NCBI GenBank assembly: GCA_963921425.1
Contig: OY992837.1
Span: forward strand, 13,613,896 to 13,677,895
Direction: 5' to 3'
Length of the DNA stretch: 64,000 nt
Source: Dryas octopetala
Lineage: Eukaryota; Streptophyta; Magnoliopsida; Rosales; Rosaceae
Both the position numbers and the translations under genes were made by a program. The notes beneath the pieces are model-generated. The model made no database searches, was not told the origin of the DNA, and saw nothing but the letters and a program-made list of their open reading frames with translations. The number at the start of each line of letters is the position of its first letter. Within the stretch, counting starts at the first letter, position 1. Of this stretch, positions 32,165 to 45,233 are shown in pieces.

Positions 32165-33505
32165 TAAGGTTCAAGGTTTGATTCCCTTCAATGTAACAAA
32201 AAAAAATTAAAGGTCCATTGACTTTAGGTACCAAATTATAATATTTTTTCATTTCAACTACTAAAACATTTATGTCATTTCACTTTAGGTACTAAATTTC
32301 AGTTTAGGTACCAACTTTAAAAAACATGATTATATCGAACTGTGACTGTCTAACAGTCATAACTTTTTTATTGATTTGTTGTTTTTTCAATATTTTCAAG
32401 GCTTAAACTTTAATGTTTAGTCTTTGGGTTATAGGACTTCATCCCTCAAATCTAAATCTAAAGTATGAAACCCTTAAAAATTTTGATTTTTTATAAATTT
32501 TAAATAATCACAACTGTGACTGTTCGACAATTACAACTATAACTGTTTGACAGTCACAACTGTATAACAAACTGATTTGTGACCTAATCCAAAATGTTTT
32601 ACTATAGGTTAGTACCTAAACTAAAAAAAATTAGTGTCTTGCTGCTTTATTAAAAAACTATTGATATTTGATATTTAATCCTAATTTTCTAAAAAATTAA
32701 TTGAATTGGTTCATCCTTTTCATAAAAGGACCCGACTCTATGTATGTAAGATCATGTTACAATTCAGTAGCAATTTAACACATATTCATTCTTTTAATGA
32801 TTAATTTTTTATTATAAGTCAACACATATTAAATTATGATCCGTTTACCAGAATAAACAAGGAGGAAACATTGTTCTTTCTTATCCCCTCTGTATTCAAT
32901 GTATTAAAACATTCAATGCAAAGCATGTTATTTATCTGATTATATTATAAAATTATCTAGAACCATAAAAATGAGCGCAAGATTTAACTATAGGCAAAAG
33001 TATCTTCTTAAAAAAAAAAACTATAGGCAAAAGTATATTGAATTACTAATCTAATTTACTTATACATTCAATTATATGTACACGTACACATTGTACACAT
33101 AAATTAAGATGTACAAAGACTGGATACATTTTCTCATACAGTCATCAAATACATAGTATTCCTTAATTATGCCATATATGAAGTAACGATTAAGAGATAA
33201 GACGGATCTTATTTAAAATGTTAGGAAAACAAAAAAACTGATTTTAGGCATACGCATGCCTTGATGTAGATCATGTAGGTGGATACTCTTTTTCTTTTTT
33301 GGTAAAGCTATGTGTCTTTGTCTTTCAAACAATTTTTATTTTTTTATGTAGGCCTTTCAAAGGATTAAGAGCTATGTCTAAGTGATATATTGAAGCTCCA
33401 AAGATGAAGAGAGAGAGAAAAAAAAAAAAAAAGAATTAAGAGAGGTTATAATAACTATATTATTAAGCGAATAGAAAAATAAAAATAGAAAATGTATCCA
33501 TGAAA
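32165..33505. other. Intergenic, no gene; scattered short palindromes
   Basis: AT-rich. Around 32338-32575 several copies of a GTGACTGTYNRACAGTCA-like palindrome occur, reminiscent of the 7.5-kb array. Nothing coding is seen. Confidence 0.45.
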
Positions 33506-33514
33506 AAAATTTAA

Positions 33515-33895
33515 GGCTTATTCATGGATTTGCCCCTGAAATTTAAAATTCTCTCACTTTGTCTCCCGAATTTTACAAATGACTCCTAATAGCCAAGTTT
33601 CATCAATTTCATCTATTAGTCCAGTTTTTATTTCAACTTTGGCCCGACTTTTGACTCATCAAACCTCTACCAAAATCAGCAATCTTATACTCGTTTTGAA
33701 GTTATACATCTCCTCTTTACAACCATATCAAGAGCACTCAAAACGGAGCTCTAGAACTCCAGATAATGGATGGAGTTTAGGGTGTAGATGAGAGTGTAAA
33801 GTTTGGAGGGCAAAATGTGAGAATTTTACTTTCAGGGGGGAAAGTGAACAAAAAAAAAAAAGGTTAGTTTCAGGGGGCAAATCCACGAATAAGCC
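33515..33895. mobile_element. Mutator-like MITE (381 bp)
   Basis: Ends GGCTTATTCATGGATTTGCC and its near reverse complement GGGCAAATCCACGAATAAGCC. The 9-bp flanking repeats are AAAATTTAA (33506-33514 and 33896-33904). No ORF is credible. An inverted, incomplete relative lies at 28978-29246. Confidence 0.85.
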
Positions 33896-34469
33896 AAAAT
33901 TTAACTAACTGGAAAAGTAGAAAATGTTAAAAATTCTAGGACTAAAAAAAGTTTAATTAAACCTATTAACCGTTTGTAAATGAGGAAGACACTTCTAATG
34001 ATGTATACCTTATTTAGTTATAATGAGATATGACTTGTGAGACGCTATCCGTATTGTAATTCAATAATTGAAGTTGTTTATTATTTAAGTCTCCATTTAA
34101 GGATTACCTATACAAAAATAGTCTGAAACCACTAAATCATCTAATTGTAATCAAATAAATAATATAATATAATATTCTCATTAAACACTTGAAATGATGA
34201 CCAAATTGTTGAACGGTTTTCGATTTGTCTAATTTTTGTAGAAATCGTGTTTGAATAGAAACTTAAAAAATAAACGACTTTGAATAATTGAAATATCTGA
34301 TTTGATTAAATACAAGTTATTATTGATTTGCCACATTATTATTGGCAAAGACCATTTTAACATTTCATATAATTCCTATAACATTTAAATTATGAAAAAA
34401 ATAAAATCAATTAAAGAAATCTAGTTCTATCAGAAATCTTTTTTCTTTTTATCCTAAACCACCTACAAC

Positions 34470-35722
34470 TAAGGATTTAAATTTCAAAAATTTTGCTGAA
34501 ATTTTTTATTTTTTGAGATATAGAAATTTTTAAACTAAACCAACAAAATTTCGTTTGGATTTCGATGATTTTGCCGAAATTTCGACAATTTTGTCGAAAT
34601 TCTTGAAATTTCGGCGAAGTTTTCGGCTGGGTGGGATTTCTGGGTTTTGGTGGGTTTTAGCGGCAGAGGGTGACGATAGGGGGCAAGAGGAAGGAGAAAG
34701 AGATGAGGGTGGGCTAGTGGTCGGCGCAGGTGAAGAAAGAGAGAGAGAGGGTGGGCTGGTGGTCGGCACAGGAGAGAAAGGATGGACTTACTGATGGAGG
34801 AATGAGAGAAAGGAGAAGAAGAAAAAAAAGAAAGAGAAAGGAGAAGGAAAAAGAAAGAGAGAAGAGATAGAATGAGAGTGTCAGGTGGTGGGCTGCGTGA
34901 ATGTAAAATGAGAAAAGATAAATTAAAATAAAAAATTTGATTTTGAGTGTTTAAAACTCATGTTTATAAATTTACAAAAATGTCCATCATTTCAAATGCT
35001 CGTATCTCTTAAACCGTAGCTTCGATCGATGCACAGTTTGTGCTCACGTGTTCGTGTGTTTGAGACCTTTCCAACAAGCCACAAATCGAAGTCAAAAGCC
35101 CAATAGTTCAAAAAGTCAAAGAACATGTCAAACTAATTTAAAACAAAAATTATAAAATTAATCCAAAATATTTTATTTCTCAAATAAATTTAAAAAATAT
35201 TTAAAATATTTTTCAAAATAAAACTTAGAAAAATACGAGGTCTCACAATCTACTCCCTTAAAAGAATTTCGTTCTTGAAATTTTCAAGGAAAGTAATAAT
35301 GGAACAACTTCAAATAAGCACAAACAACAACAATCTAAAGCTCTGAAAAGTTCTTTTCATTTATGAAAAACTGAAAAATAAATTACACAAGCTCTGAGGT
35401 GTTTGTTTAATCAAATTTATGTAATTATTAATTAGTGAACTATTTTTTTAACAGTATTTATTTCCAGCGCGCATTATATTCATCTTATATTACATGAAAC
35501 CTACTATATAATTTGGTTTCTTTAATGTTTTTTATCAATGTAATAGATAATATGTTAAATAAACATATAGTAAAGTTTCATTCAAAATTTATTTATTTTG
35601 ATGGCAATTTCTGTTGTTTCTGTCTAATTTTTGTCGAAAGTTAAAATTCATTGAAATTTCCGTTGAAATTTCTGTTAAAATTTTCATCGAAATTTATGCG
35701 AAATTCGAAATTTCACTCCTTG
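34470..35722. mobile_element. TIR element rich in GAAATTTCG motifs (1.25 kb)
   Basis: The left end TAAGGATTTAAATTTC and right end GAAATTTCACTCCTTG are imperfect inverted repeats. Both are flanked by CCTACAAC (34462-34469, 35723-35730), an 8-bp target duplication. Subterminal regions repeat GAAATTTCG-like words many times. The middle has a purine-rich stretch. No transposase, so it is non-autonomous. Confidence 0.7.
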
Positions 35723-35839
35723 CCTACAACCTAAACACAAACAAAAAATGCATAGAAAAAGCAAAAGAAATAAATACATCATAACTTCCTAGTTTCTTCT
35801 TTACATCCACCATGTTTTCACTGCCCGATCCCACTATTG

Positions 35840-35912
35840 CCATTCTTTCCCTTCATCCCATCAGTTTCTCCAACCCCACCACCTACCACCCACCACCCAC
35901 CACCCACCAAAA
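35840..35912. repeat. CCACCCA-type short tandem repeat
   Basis: A pyrimidine-rich, CCACCCACC-reiterated stretch just right of the preceding transposon. It is low complexity and non-coding. Confidence 0.6.
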
Positions 35913-36367
35913 CAATATCCTCCTCCTCTTGCAACATTGTTGCGAAATCTTGCCATATATTAAGAGGAAAGACCCACCATCACCATTCTAGCTTTCTACT
36001 TATCCCCTCCTTCTTGGACTATAGTTGGGTTTAAAATTAAAATATAAACAAAAAAGACTTGTGATGAAAAATTATATAACAAAATAAAAAATATAAAGGA
36101 ATTGAAAGATGAATCATAAGAACAGGATTTAAAGCTGTGGGAAGAATAAATTGAAAGAAAAATTAATGGGTGAGATGAATTAGAGAAATTGAATTTGGGA
36201 AGAGTAATATCGTAATTACTAAAAGTGATGCGGTATAACGGTATCTATGTGGCAAATAATTAATGATATGTATGAAGTAGATTTGCCACATCAAATTATG
36301 GCATATAGATCTTATGCCCTCCTGTGATACAAAATATTTTCCCTTTTAAAAATTTTATAAAAATATA

Positions 36368-36787
36368 GGTGTATTCAATTCAGAATTTTAATGATTCCAT
36401 GAAAATCTAGGCCAGTGTATTAAAAAACTCATTGATTTTAAATGATTTTATTATTAGTGGATTTTGGTGGATTTTGTTGAAATAACAAAGACTATGAGAA
36501 TCCCAGCATTTTCTCTTTCGGTGTATTCGGTACACTGCCATATGTTGTAACCAATCTAACGTGTAAGGGTATTACTGAACGATATATTTATATTAGTAGG
36601 GTATAATATTAATAACATTCACTCATATTATGATACGTTGGATTGGTTACACTACGTGACAGTATATCGGTTATATAGAATAATTTCACTTTTGGAATGG
36701 AATTCAATAAGAATTTATAGCATTCATAAAATCTGCAAGAGTTTATAACTCTTTTAAAATCCATTACAATCTCAATTTAATACAACC
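36368..36787. mobile_element. MITE-like inverted-repeat element with a nested MITE
   Basis: The left end GGTGTATTCAATTCAGAATT mirrors the right end (GGGTTGTATTAAATTGAGAT when reversed). Inside, about 36527-36670 is a second element with ends CGGTACACTGCCATATG and the near reverse complement CACTACGTGACAGTATATCGG, and arms sharing GTAACCAATC. Target duplications are not clear for either, so the bounds are approximate. Confidence 0.6.
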
Positions 36788-38067
36788 CTTCGAATTCTAA
36801 TATAAATAAAAATGCTAGTGAAAAAAAAAAATCATAACTTTAAATAAAAAAATAGATCCTTTTATATTAATTTCATAAGGTGTTTGTATAATTTAATAAA
36901 GTGAATTACTCTAAAGTCCATTTTACAGCTCTTAATGATAAAAATCTCACCTAAAACGTTGCAATGATAAATAGGTCCACTTTGTACAAATAAAGCTTAC
37001 GTTTCTTCCGTGTTTTTAGTGCCGAGCACTCGTTGTGTTTTTTTATTTTTTTTTTGGAACTGGCAAATTGACACTAATTGCCAATGTTTAATGGTAGCAA
37101 TTAGTAATAGTATAACACAAATGTTTTATACAATTAAATAGTTATTGTCGCATAATAGCAATTATCGAGTACTTGGTGAATAGTACTAAGTGGTCGGTGA
37201 AGGTGTCGAGTGTTCGGTGAAAGTGCTAAGCGCTTGGCTCATTAAAGTGGATTGGCCTGTCATCTTGTTTTTGCAAGTGGGCCGACCGATCATGAGCTTT
37301 TTTGTTTTGGACTTTAAAAATAAACCTAATTTATTATTGGCCAGTGCTATTCTGACCACCCTAAATTGCTGAGTTGACTACTCTATTTCAAAATTTCAAC
37401 TTTACCCTTAAAACAACAAATTTCAATTTTGTTCGTCGATTCATTCGATAGTTATCTACCAAAATATTTATAGTTATTCGACAGTAATCTGCTGAACATT
37501 GGTGAATTATTCAGTGGATAACCACCAAATGAAAATGAAAAAGGCATTCAATAAATATCTGCCGCAATGTTTGTGTTTATTCGACAATTATTTGTCAAAT
37601 ATTGGTAGATGTTTCGGTAGATGACCACTGAATAGATCTGAGTGATTTCATTATATTTTTGCAATAAAAGGTAAAATAAAAAAAAAAGTTTGACAAAATA
37701 TGTTAGAATGATCAACTTAACAGATGAAACTTCACTCTTTATTATTATAACAAAATTAATGTTGCAAGAGTACTTTAAACAATTAATGTGGAAATTAATC
37801 ACTAATCACTAATGTTGTAACAATTAATGTTTTGGAAATCAATAATTCTACTAATCACTAATCAGTGGAAATTAGTAAAACTGTAAAAGTGTAGAGGCTA
37901 TTATCGTCATACTACAGATTCCGAGAAGCGTTTCTATAAATACTGCCCACAATGAGGATCTTTAACCATGTTGGCAGCCATTGTTGCTCTGGTATAAGGC
38001 TATAAGCTGAGTCACGCAGAGAGCCAAAAAACACAAACAAAGAGAGAGTGTGGCAGTAGAGCCTCAA
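36788..38067. other. Intergenic and upstream region of the HAD gene
   Basis: No gene. At about 37180-37260 and 37424-37640 lie degenerate hairpin-like repeats built on TTCGACA/TGTCRAA and AGTGNTCGGTGA words, possibly worn relatives of the phased hairpin arrays. The HAD core promoter must lie in the last few hundred bases; CTATAAATACTG near 37933 is a good TATA candidate. Confidence 0.5.
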
Positions 38068-38091
38068 ATGAAGCCTCAGCAATGGCGCTAA
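38068..38091 (+). promoter_or_regulatory. Overlapping upstream ORF of the HAD gene
   Basis: An ATG at 38068 opens a seven-codon frame (MKPQQWR) that stops at 38091, ten bases past the main ATG at 38082. Such an overlapping uORF would reduce initiation at the main start if it is recognised. Confidence 0.6.
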
Positions 38092-38420
38092 TGGCAACCA
38101 GAACAAAGCTCTCTAGGCTCCTGACGAATCTCACCGCAAAAACATCGATTTTCGGATCTGGGTCTTGCTCCAATGGCGTCAAGGGACCGGTCCGGGTCGA
38201 CCCTGGAAGTGGACTCGGTGGGTCGATTTGGTATTCGTCCTCTGCTGTGGCGGCACAGAAAGAGACACAGGCTGTTGGGTCGAGGCACATGGGATTGGAG
38301 ATGTTGGGTGTGAAAGACTATGAGGACTACAGGAGGTCTCTTTATGGTGAAATCACTCACAAGGCTGTGCTTGTTGATGCTGTTGGCACCCTTGTTGTTC
38401 CTTCTCAGCCAATGGCTCAG

Positions 38421-38477
<57 letters not shown>

Positions 38478-41400
38478 AACAAAGATTACATGCACAACCA
38501 CATATTCATTTCTGTACACAAGATTTGTATGAATGTAATTCAACTTTTGAGTTTCTGGGTTTGTATATCTGAGAATTGATTTTTTGGTTTTTTTTTTCAT
38601 TTTGTGTTTTGGGCTATGTTTATACAGAAATGCAAATACAATAACATACTCTTAGTTTTTTCTTTTAACATACTTTACTTGTGCATATTGGCGTGGAACG
38701 ATTATATTTATCCACATTGATTTTTAAAGCATGTATTTACTTTCTGCGTTTCTGGACTTATGTGTGGTAGAATTGGATTTCTGGGATTTTTTTTTTTTTA
38801 AATTACATTATCGTTGTGGCTTTTGAGTATAGAAATTATAGGTTTTGCACGATTATGCCTTTTTTATATTTGCGCCATTATCTGTCTCTTTATTTCTTTG
38901 CTGATACATTGAATATTGTGCTGTTGACATAGATATATAGGAAGATAGGGGAGAAGTATGGGGTGGAGTACTCAGAGGCAGAGATTTTGAACAGATACAG
39001 AAGGGCTTACGAGCAGCCTTGGGGTCAATCTCGTCTCAGGTCTCTTCCCATTTTGCTTCTCCATTTTTCTACTTCTACTTTTATAATGGATTATATGGTT
39101 TCCAGTTATCCATCTGCTATTGTTATTATTTTTTTTAATTTGGATTTTATGTCTTTATATTTTTATTTCCCATTAGTTATAATGAATTTCTGTCTGCCGT
39201 TTGTTCTTGCCTGATTTGGTTTGCTATCAGGACAGTTGTTTGGAAGTGTTGTATAAAAATAATGGACTCAATTTCTGCCTTCAATAGCTATGATTTTGCA
39301 TCTGGAAGTTGGGCTAATTTTTTTTTTTTGTTGGTATAATGGGGGGTGAGAAGCTAATTCATGACTTCTGTTTTGTAAAGTTCAAAATATTGTGTTGGAG
39401 AGCTAATTCACTTTCTTTTCTTACAATTGAGTGACTTGGAGAGATCTAACAGTCTAAAAAAATTGTGGTTCCTTCTTCCATTTTGTGAAATATATTGACA
39501 GTCCTTAAGTCCTATCATAGAATATTCCCTTTCTGTCCAATGTGTAATCAATGGGTTTGGTCAAGGGATCTTTCTGATTTTACTCAACAACCAATGGTCC
39601 AAATCTTTAAGCTCGTACTCACAGGGAAATTTGGAGATGATTCTGTCATGAATCTGTGTAAGTTTTGGACAAATTTGTGCTAAGATAAGGGTGTGGGGTC
39701 CTATTGGCTTTGCAAATAAGAAAGCTTGCTTATGCATGACCTATCATTCACTACTATGATGTCCTTTTGAGGCACGGTGACCAAATGTTTGTCATATCCC
39801 AAACTTAAATGAGTCAAGTTAAATCAATCATTTAGCAAAAAAGAAAAGAAAATTGCAATTGTGGCTGATCTGGGAACTTTGATGCTCCAATGCGCATATC
39901 CTGAGGCATTTCAGGTTTAGAAAAAAATCAAGGGTTGGATAACTTGCCTTAAAAAGGTGGACCTCGATTATATTATATCCACTGCATGGCTCTTGATAGT
40001 AGCTCATACTAACAGGCTTGCATATGCATCACTTAAATATACCTTTTCCTTTTTAATTTAATTTATTCCTACATTTGTGCTCTTGAGAATAACTTAAAAA
40101 GTATGCATGCACACAATTAAGAGTAGATAAAATTTGTATGATGGCAATAGAAATCACAATTCTCCAATTTTGTTTGGTAGGTGATTTTTTATTTTATTTT
40201 ATGGATATTAACTTATTTATTAATGTTGAAAAATCTAGTGCTACAGTTCTTGAAATGGTGATTATCTTTGGTGATGTCTCATTTGTTTTAGCCAAGAGGT
40301 GGTAACAATGTCACATATGGTCCCTGAGTTAATATGGAAATTGTACTACTTGGTTCAACTATGAACAAACTTGAACTATTTGTGTCCTTTTTCACTCTGC
40401 CAAACTTGTAATGAAACATAAAACCATTGGATAGAGAAGTTCCTTATTTTTCCTTGGTCCTTCTGCACATGATGCAAGGGAAATTTTGGGGGCAGTCGGT
40501 TTTTGTCCTGTATAAGCCCAAGACCTGCGCTCACTTGCATCATTTCAAGGTTTACATTGGCATCTGCTTATATTTTAAATGAGTTATTTGTATCTTCCTG
40601 CATGCCTTGATTGTCTAAAGTTATGGTAACTGATTTTTGGTTTGGTTGATCGGAATGGTAACCGAATTGAATCTTTTTGTCTCCTTGTAAATTTGTCGTT
40701 ATGTGATTGGTGTTAGTTTATTTTCCCGCATTTTCTTCCCGCATTTTCTTCTCTTTTTTATTTGAAGGGTCAAATAGTTTAAACTTTTAAATAACTTTAT
40801 TCTTGTAAAGGAAAAGCCAATCAGAATATCTTCCCACTTCCCAGGACCAATTATTCATGTGTAGTGCTTGCAGGTTCTTCATAACCCTGACTAGTGGATA
40901 TATCACGTCTTGGTACATAAATCCAGGTCTTATGTCTTAAATACTTTTACTAAAATATGATTAACATGTAATTAATTTTTGGACAAGTAAATATGAATCC
41001 TTTCTGTGCTTATCAAATGAAAGAAATTATTTTCCGTTCTTTTTCTTTCCCTTAATCCTTTGCTTCAGATAAATATAGAAGTTTAGCTTTAATAAATCTT
41101 TTTTTGTTTGTTTTTGTTTTAATCTTGAAGTGTGCCTTTTTCTCATATTCCATTGCAGATATGTAAATGATGGGAGACCCTTCTGGCAATATATAGTCAG
41201 TTCTTCCACTGGCTGCTCAGATTCTCAGTACTTTGAAGAACTTTATAACTACTATACAACTGACAAGGTTGGGTGATCTATAAGTACCATTTTCTGTATG
41301 ACATGTAGAAGTGTGAATTTGGTTATGATATTTTCTCTGATTTTTCTTCCATAGGCTTGGCACCTCTGTGATCCTGAAGCTGAGAAAGTATTTGAGGCTC

Positions 41401-41561
41401 TAAGAAAAGCAGGTGTCAAAGTAGCTGTTGTCTCAAATTTTGATACCCGATTAAGACCACTTTTGCAGGCTCTAAATTGTGAACATTGGTTTGATGCAGT
41501 AGCAGTGTCAGCTGAAGTAAGTGAATTGTTTAGAATCTTTCCACAGTATGCATGTGTCTTG

Positions 41562-41636
<75 letters not shown>

Positions 41637-43157
41637 ATCTCTTTCCCTCCCTCCCTCCCTCCTTCCCTTTTCCTCCCCTCTCTTCCCCTCTCCTCCTCAT
41701 GCACACACATACACATTTAGAATCTTTCTGCAGTATGCATGTGTCTTGCATGAGTGATTAATTTACATGTTGAACAGAAATTCTCTCTCTCCCTCCCTCT
41801 CCCTCTCATTCACACACATACACATTTGGAATTGCAGTATGCATGTATCTTGCATGAAGTGATTAATTTACATGTTGAACAGAAATTCTCTCCCTCCCCC
41901 CCCCCCCTCCCTCTCCCTCTCATGCACACAAATGCATATTTAGAATCTTTCTGAAGTATGCATGTATCCTGCATGAAGTGATTACTTTACATGTTAAAAA
42001 GAAATTACCTAATTGTATATACATACAAGAAATACTCACAAAATGTGTTTTTTGTTCCCCACAGTCTAAAGATATGCATTTCTCATGAAAAAATAGTTCT
42101 GTTGTTAGGACTTAGTATCCCCATCATCCTTTTTCCATTGTTGATGGAGTGATTCTCGCTTATAAACAGGTTGAAGCAGAGAAGCCAAATCCAACAATAT
42201 TTCTGAAAGCTTGTGAGTTATTAGGAGTCAAACCTGAGGATGCTGTGCATGTGGGGGATGATCGTAGGAATGATATATGGGGCGCTAGAGATGCAGGCTG
42301 TGATGCTTGGCTTTGGGGAAGTGATGTTTACTCCTTTAAGGAGGTACGTTCTCATCACATCTCTACTACACTATGGGATGTTTGGGTAAGGGTGCTTACG
42401 ATGTGTAATTTACAATGTCCTAAAAAACCTCTAGGAGCATGGGCCTATCATGGGTCATATTCTTGAAAATAACACTTCAGGTTATTCAATTTGAAGCAAA
42501 GTTTCTCTCTCTCTCTCTCTCCCTTGCTCTCTCCTTCCCTCCCTCTCCCCTCTCTCCCCTTGATGTTGCTTCCCATGCAACCTTTGAGAGTTATGTAACA
42601 TATATCCCAACTTTGTCTTCATAATTGTCTTTCAACTTTTCATCCTATTTAAAGTTAACAATGAGAAGTAAGAATAGATGAAAATGAAGAAAATAAATCA
42701 AAATTTGGAAAGAGGAAATTGCTTAAAATCTCTAAGAAGGCATAAGAGTGGACATGCTCTCTAGGTCCTCTAGAGAAATGCGTTCAACTTGAGCTATATC
42801 TTGAAACTAATAGATACCATTAGGCCCCATTAGCTTAAGCTTTTAGGGATGAGAATGGTTCAACAATGTATAGTCAAGCTAACATCCTTCCTTCAGGTGG
42901 AGATATAGATAGAGACATATAGGTGTAGCCCCACATTGCAAATTAACAAATAAGTAGGAAATAGGGTTGAGATGTTTCGTACCAAAGACCTTCTAGAACC
43001 AGAGCTCTAATACCATGATGAGAAATTCGATGTGTACCCGCTAAAATTGCTCATTGTACCCCATGAATATTTTTCCCTCAGAAGTTCCCATTTTATCCTC
43101 AAATATAATAAAAAAGCCTAAAACAGTTATAAAAAACCCCACCTCTCTCTTTTTCTC

Positions 43158-43207
<50 letters not shown>

Positions 43208-43679
43208 GGGTGCTGCCGTATCAAGCTAACAGTAACATGGTAACTAAGTTGAGTTGTGGATATCTAGTGTCTTAGCAGTTACTGTAGTCATGTGTAAGAG
43301 ACCAGGATACATAGATGTTGTTTATATTATGCTTTCTAGGTCCTCTAAAGGCATAGGAGTGAACATACTTTGTCTTCCTCTAGCATTTGTATATATGTTC
43401 AGTTCCGAAAAGCCCAATTTACTGAACTTGTTGATCTGATATTTTGATTTGAGGGTTGATAGAAAATGCGTCAAACTCTCACGGCATTCATCCTCCTTAT
43501 TATGTCCTGTCATTCATTTTTCTGACATTTTTGTTTTTGACAAAAGTTATATCCATGGTTTAAAATTAAAAATTATACAGAGTTACCTCTAGTAAATTAC
43601 GTCTCCCAATTTATTATTATAACAGTTTCATTACTTTCTGCTGATGCAGGTGGCTCAGAGGGTAGGCGTTCAGGTTTAA
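38082..43679 (+). CDS. HAD-superfamily hydrolase (HDHD3-like), 6 exons
   Basis: Haloacid-dehalogenase-fold protein of the plant HDHD3-like group. Inferred exons: 38082-38420, 38933-39039, 41159-41267, 41355-41516, 42170-42343, 43650-43679. All are GT-AG, the frame is continuous and the product is 306 residues. The first ~60 residues are Ser/Arg/Lys-rich, suggesting an organelle transit peptide. Motif I is LVDAVGTL (nucleophile Asp present, but the usual second Asp is Val), motif II VVSNFD, motif III the Lys in AEKPNPTIF, motif IV VGDDRRNDIWGARDAG. Loss of the second Asp weakens the case for a classic phosphomonoesterase; this substitution is common in the group. The substrate is unknown. Introns 1, 4 and 5 carry microsatellites. 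It converges with the DNA glycosylase gene, the two stop codons being about 1.6 kb apart. Confidence 0.9.
38422..38477. repeat. Compound (CT)n(CA)n microsatellite in HAD intron 1
   Basis: A CT tract passing directly into a CA tract, starting 1-2 bases after the exon 1 donor. The first intron bases GTTCTCTCT are part of the tract. Confidence 0.92.
41538..42012. repeat. Four tandem ~100-bp units with internal microsatellites, HAD intron 4
   Basis: A unit of the form AGAATCTTTC(C/T)...CAGTATGCATGT.TCTTGCATGA.GTGATTAATTTACATGTTGAACAG plus a CT/CCCT tract and CACACATACACATTT repeats about four times. The first unit contains an expanded (CT)n tract (41565-41634). Later units have shorter CCCT or C-run versions. 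Confidence 0.85.
43145..43205. repeat. (CT)n microsatellite in HAD intron 5
   Basis: Mostly pure CT dinucleotides. A shorter CT tract lies at 42504-42525 in the same intron. Confidence 0.92.
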
Positions 43680-45233
43680 AATAATGTCTTGTGCAACATG
43701 AATGATGCTCTCTTTGTACAGGTTTCTTTAGCTTCATTTGGGGAGGTGGGGGATGTAGGTGGGGGATGTATATTTCTGCTTTGTTGTAATCTGCATAAAG
43801 AGAGACGTGAGGCAAGAACACCTATGTGAAACCTAAAGAGATATGTGAGACAATGTTAAGACATTTATGTCTTTCTTGTGAAAAATGGTGTGCAATTTCT
43901 ATGCTTCTGGTCCTCATCTGTTACTGTTTTGAATTAGACCTTATTTGAAGATCCTAAGACGATCAATTCCTCAAAAATTGCTTAGAAACTTTTTAGTACC
44001 TGCAATTTATGAATTAAATATCAGAAGTCTGAATCATTTAACAAATTAGTATAATATATGAGAAGCCAAAAAAGAAAAAATATATAATTTAAAGATGAGT
44101 GAGTGATGCGGGTACTTCTAGAATCAGCTTTGTCTCAAATGAATCAATTTTGTCTCAATGCTAAGCAGTGGTTGTGGTGTGATCAACTAGGGGTGGTGAT
44201 AATATTATTATTATTATTACAAGACGATTTGACATTAATTGGCATAATGAGTTTGAGTTTATCATTAATTGGCATGTAATAAATCGATGAGATTAGTGTT
44301 AAAAATGAAAATTTGACGCAAAAAAAAAAAAAAAAAAAACTAGTATTATATGAAAGAAATGTCTAGTTTTTCTCATTTTTAATAATTATTGTACGAATTG
44401 TGTCGAACATTTATAGAATTACTTTATGGTTTTAAAAATATTAAGATCAAGTTTCAAGACAAAAAAAAAATAACCAAATTATTTTTATCCTTAGATGGTG
44501 CTAATTTATCATAGTAGCTAATTTCAGCTATAATAAGGGCATTTCCATATACTAGTAACGATTAAGTATACAATTAGAGACTTGACACTGATTTCTGAAA
44601 TGTAGCTTCATTCCTGAGAAGTGAATGTATATTAGGTGAATCCAACTTTAACAAGCCATATAGTTTATGTCAAAAGTGGTGTGGAAGCAATCAAAATCTG
44701 AGAAAACAAAAAGACTGATCTACTGCTAATTTGAGCCTTAATTTTGTTGCACCTATTACTATACTATGGTCCATATCCAATCCACCACCACTTTCCAAGC
44801 ATATACAAAAGCTGGATACCATATGCTTCAAAACAACCAGCATTAGAATTGCATATCTGATGCACAAAAAATTAGCTGCTCTTCTCCTTTCTGAGTCAAA
44901 CCCCATCTCAACTTAGTGTATCTCATTTGCTCAACTTTGTATCTCCTTTGTTCAACTTTGTATCTTCTTTGCTCAACTTTGTATCTCCTTTGCTTGAATG
45001 TTGAGGGTGGAATCTTTTTGCTAAAGGTTTAGGCTCCCTTGTTTTGTGATTGAACCCTCTCACACAAATGAAGCCTGCAAAATATAATCACCAACTTCAT
45101 TAGTAAATTAAGCAGCTAGCATGATTCCAAGTGTATAGCAGGGAACATACATTCACTTTCTTCAATCACAACAGCTTTAACAGAGTTCATTATCACCACA
45201 ACTGATCTCACAATCCACTCTTCAAGCACAGTT
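43680..45233. other. Region between the convergent HAD and DNA glycosylase genes
   Basis: Contains the HAD 3' UTR, AT-rich DNA with an ATT triplet run near 44201-44220 and an A-tract at 44321-44339, and a 21-bp minisatellite at 44918-45000. No further gene is supported. Confidence 0.5.
44918..45000. repeat. 21-bp minisatellite, four units
   Basis: Units GTATCTCATTTGCTCAACTT(T) and variants start at 44918, 44939, 44960 and 44981. The site lies just 3' of the glycosylase gene. Confidence 0.88.

Noticed and set aside
41252..41761. ORFs with Ser-Leu or Arg-Glu runs
   Set aside because: Repeat translations of the CT microsatellite in HAD intron 4.
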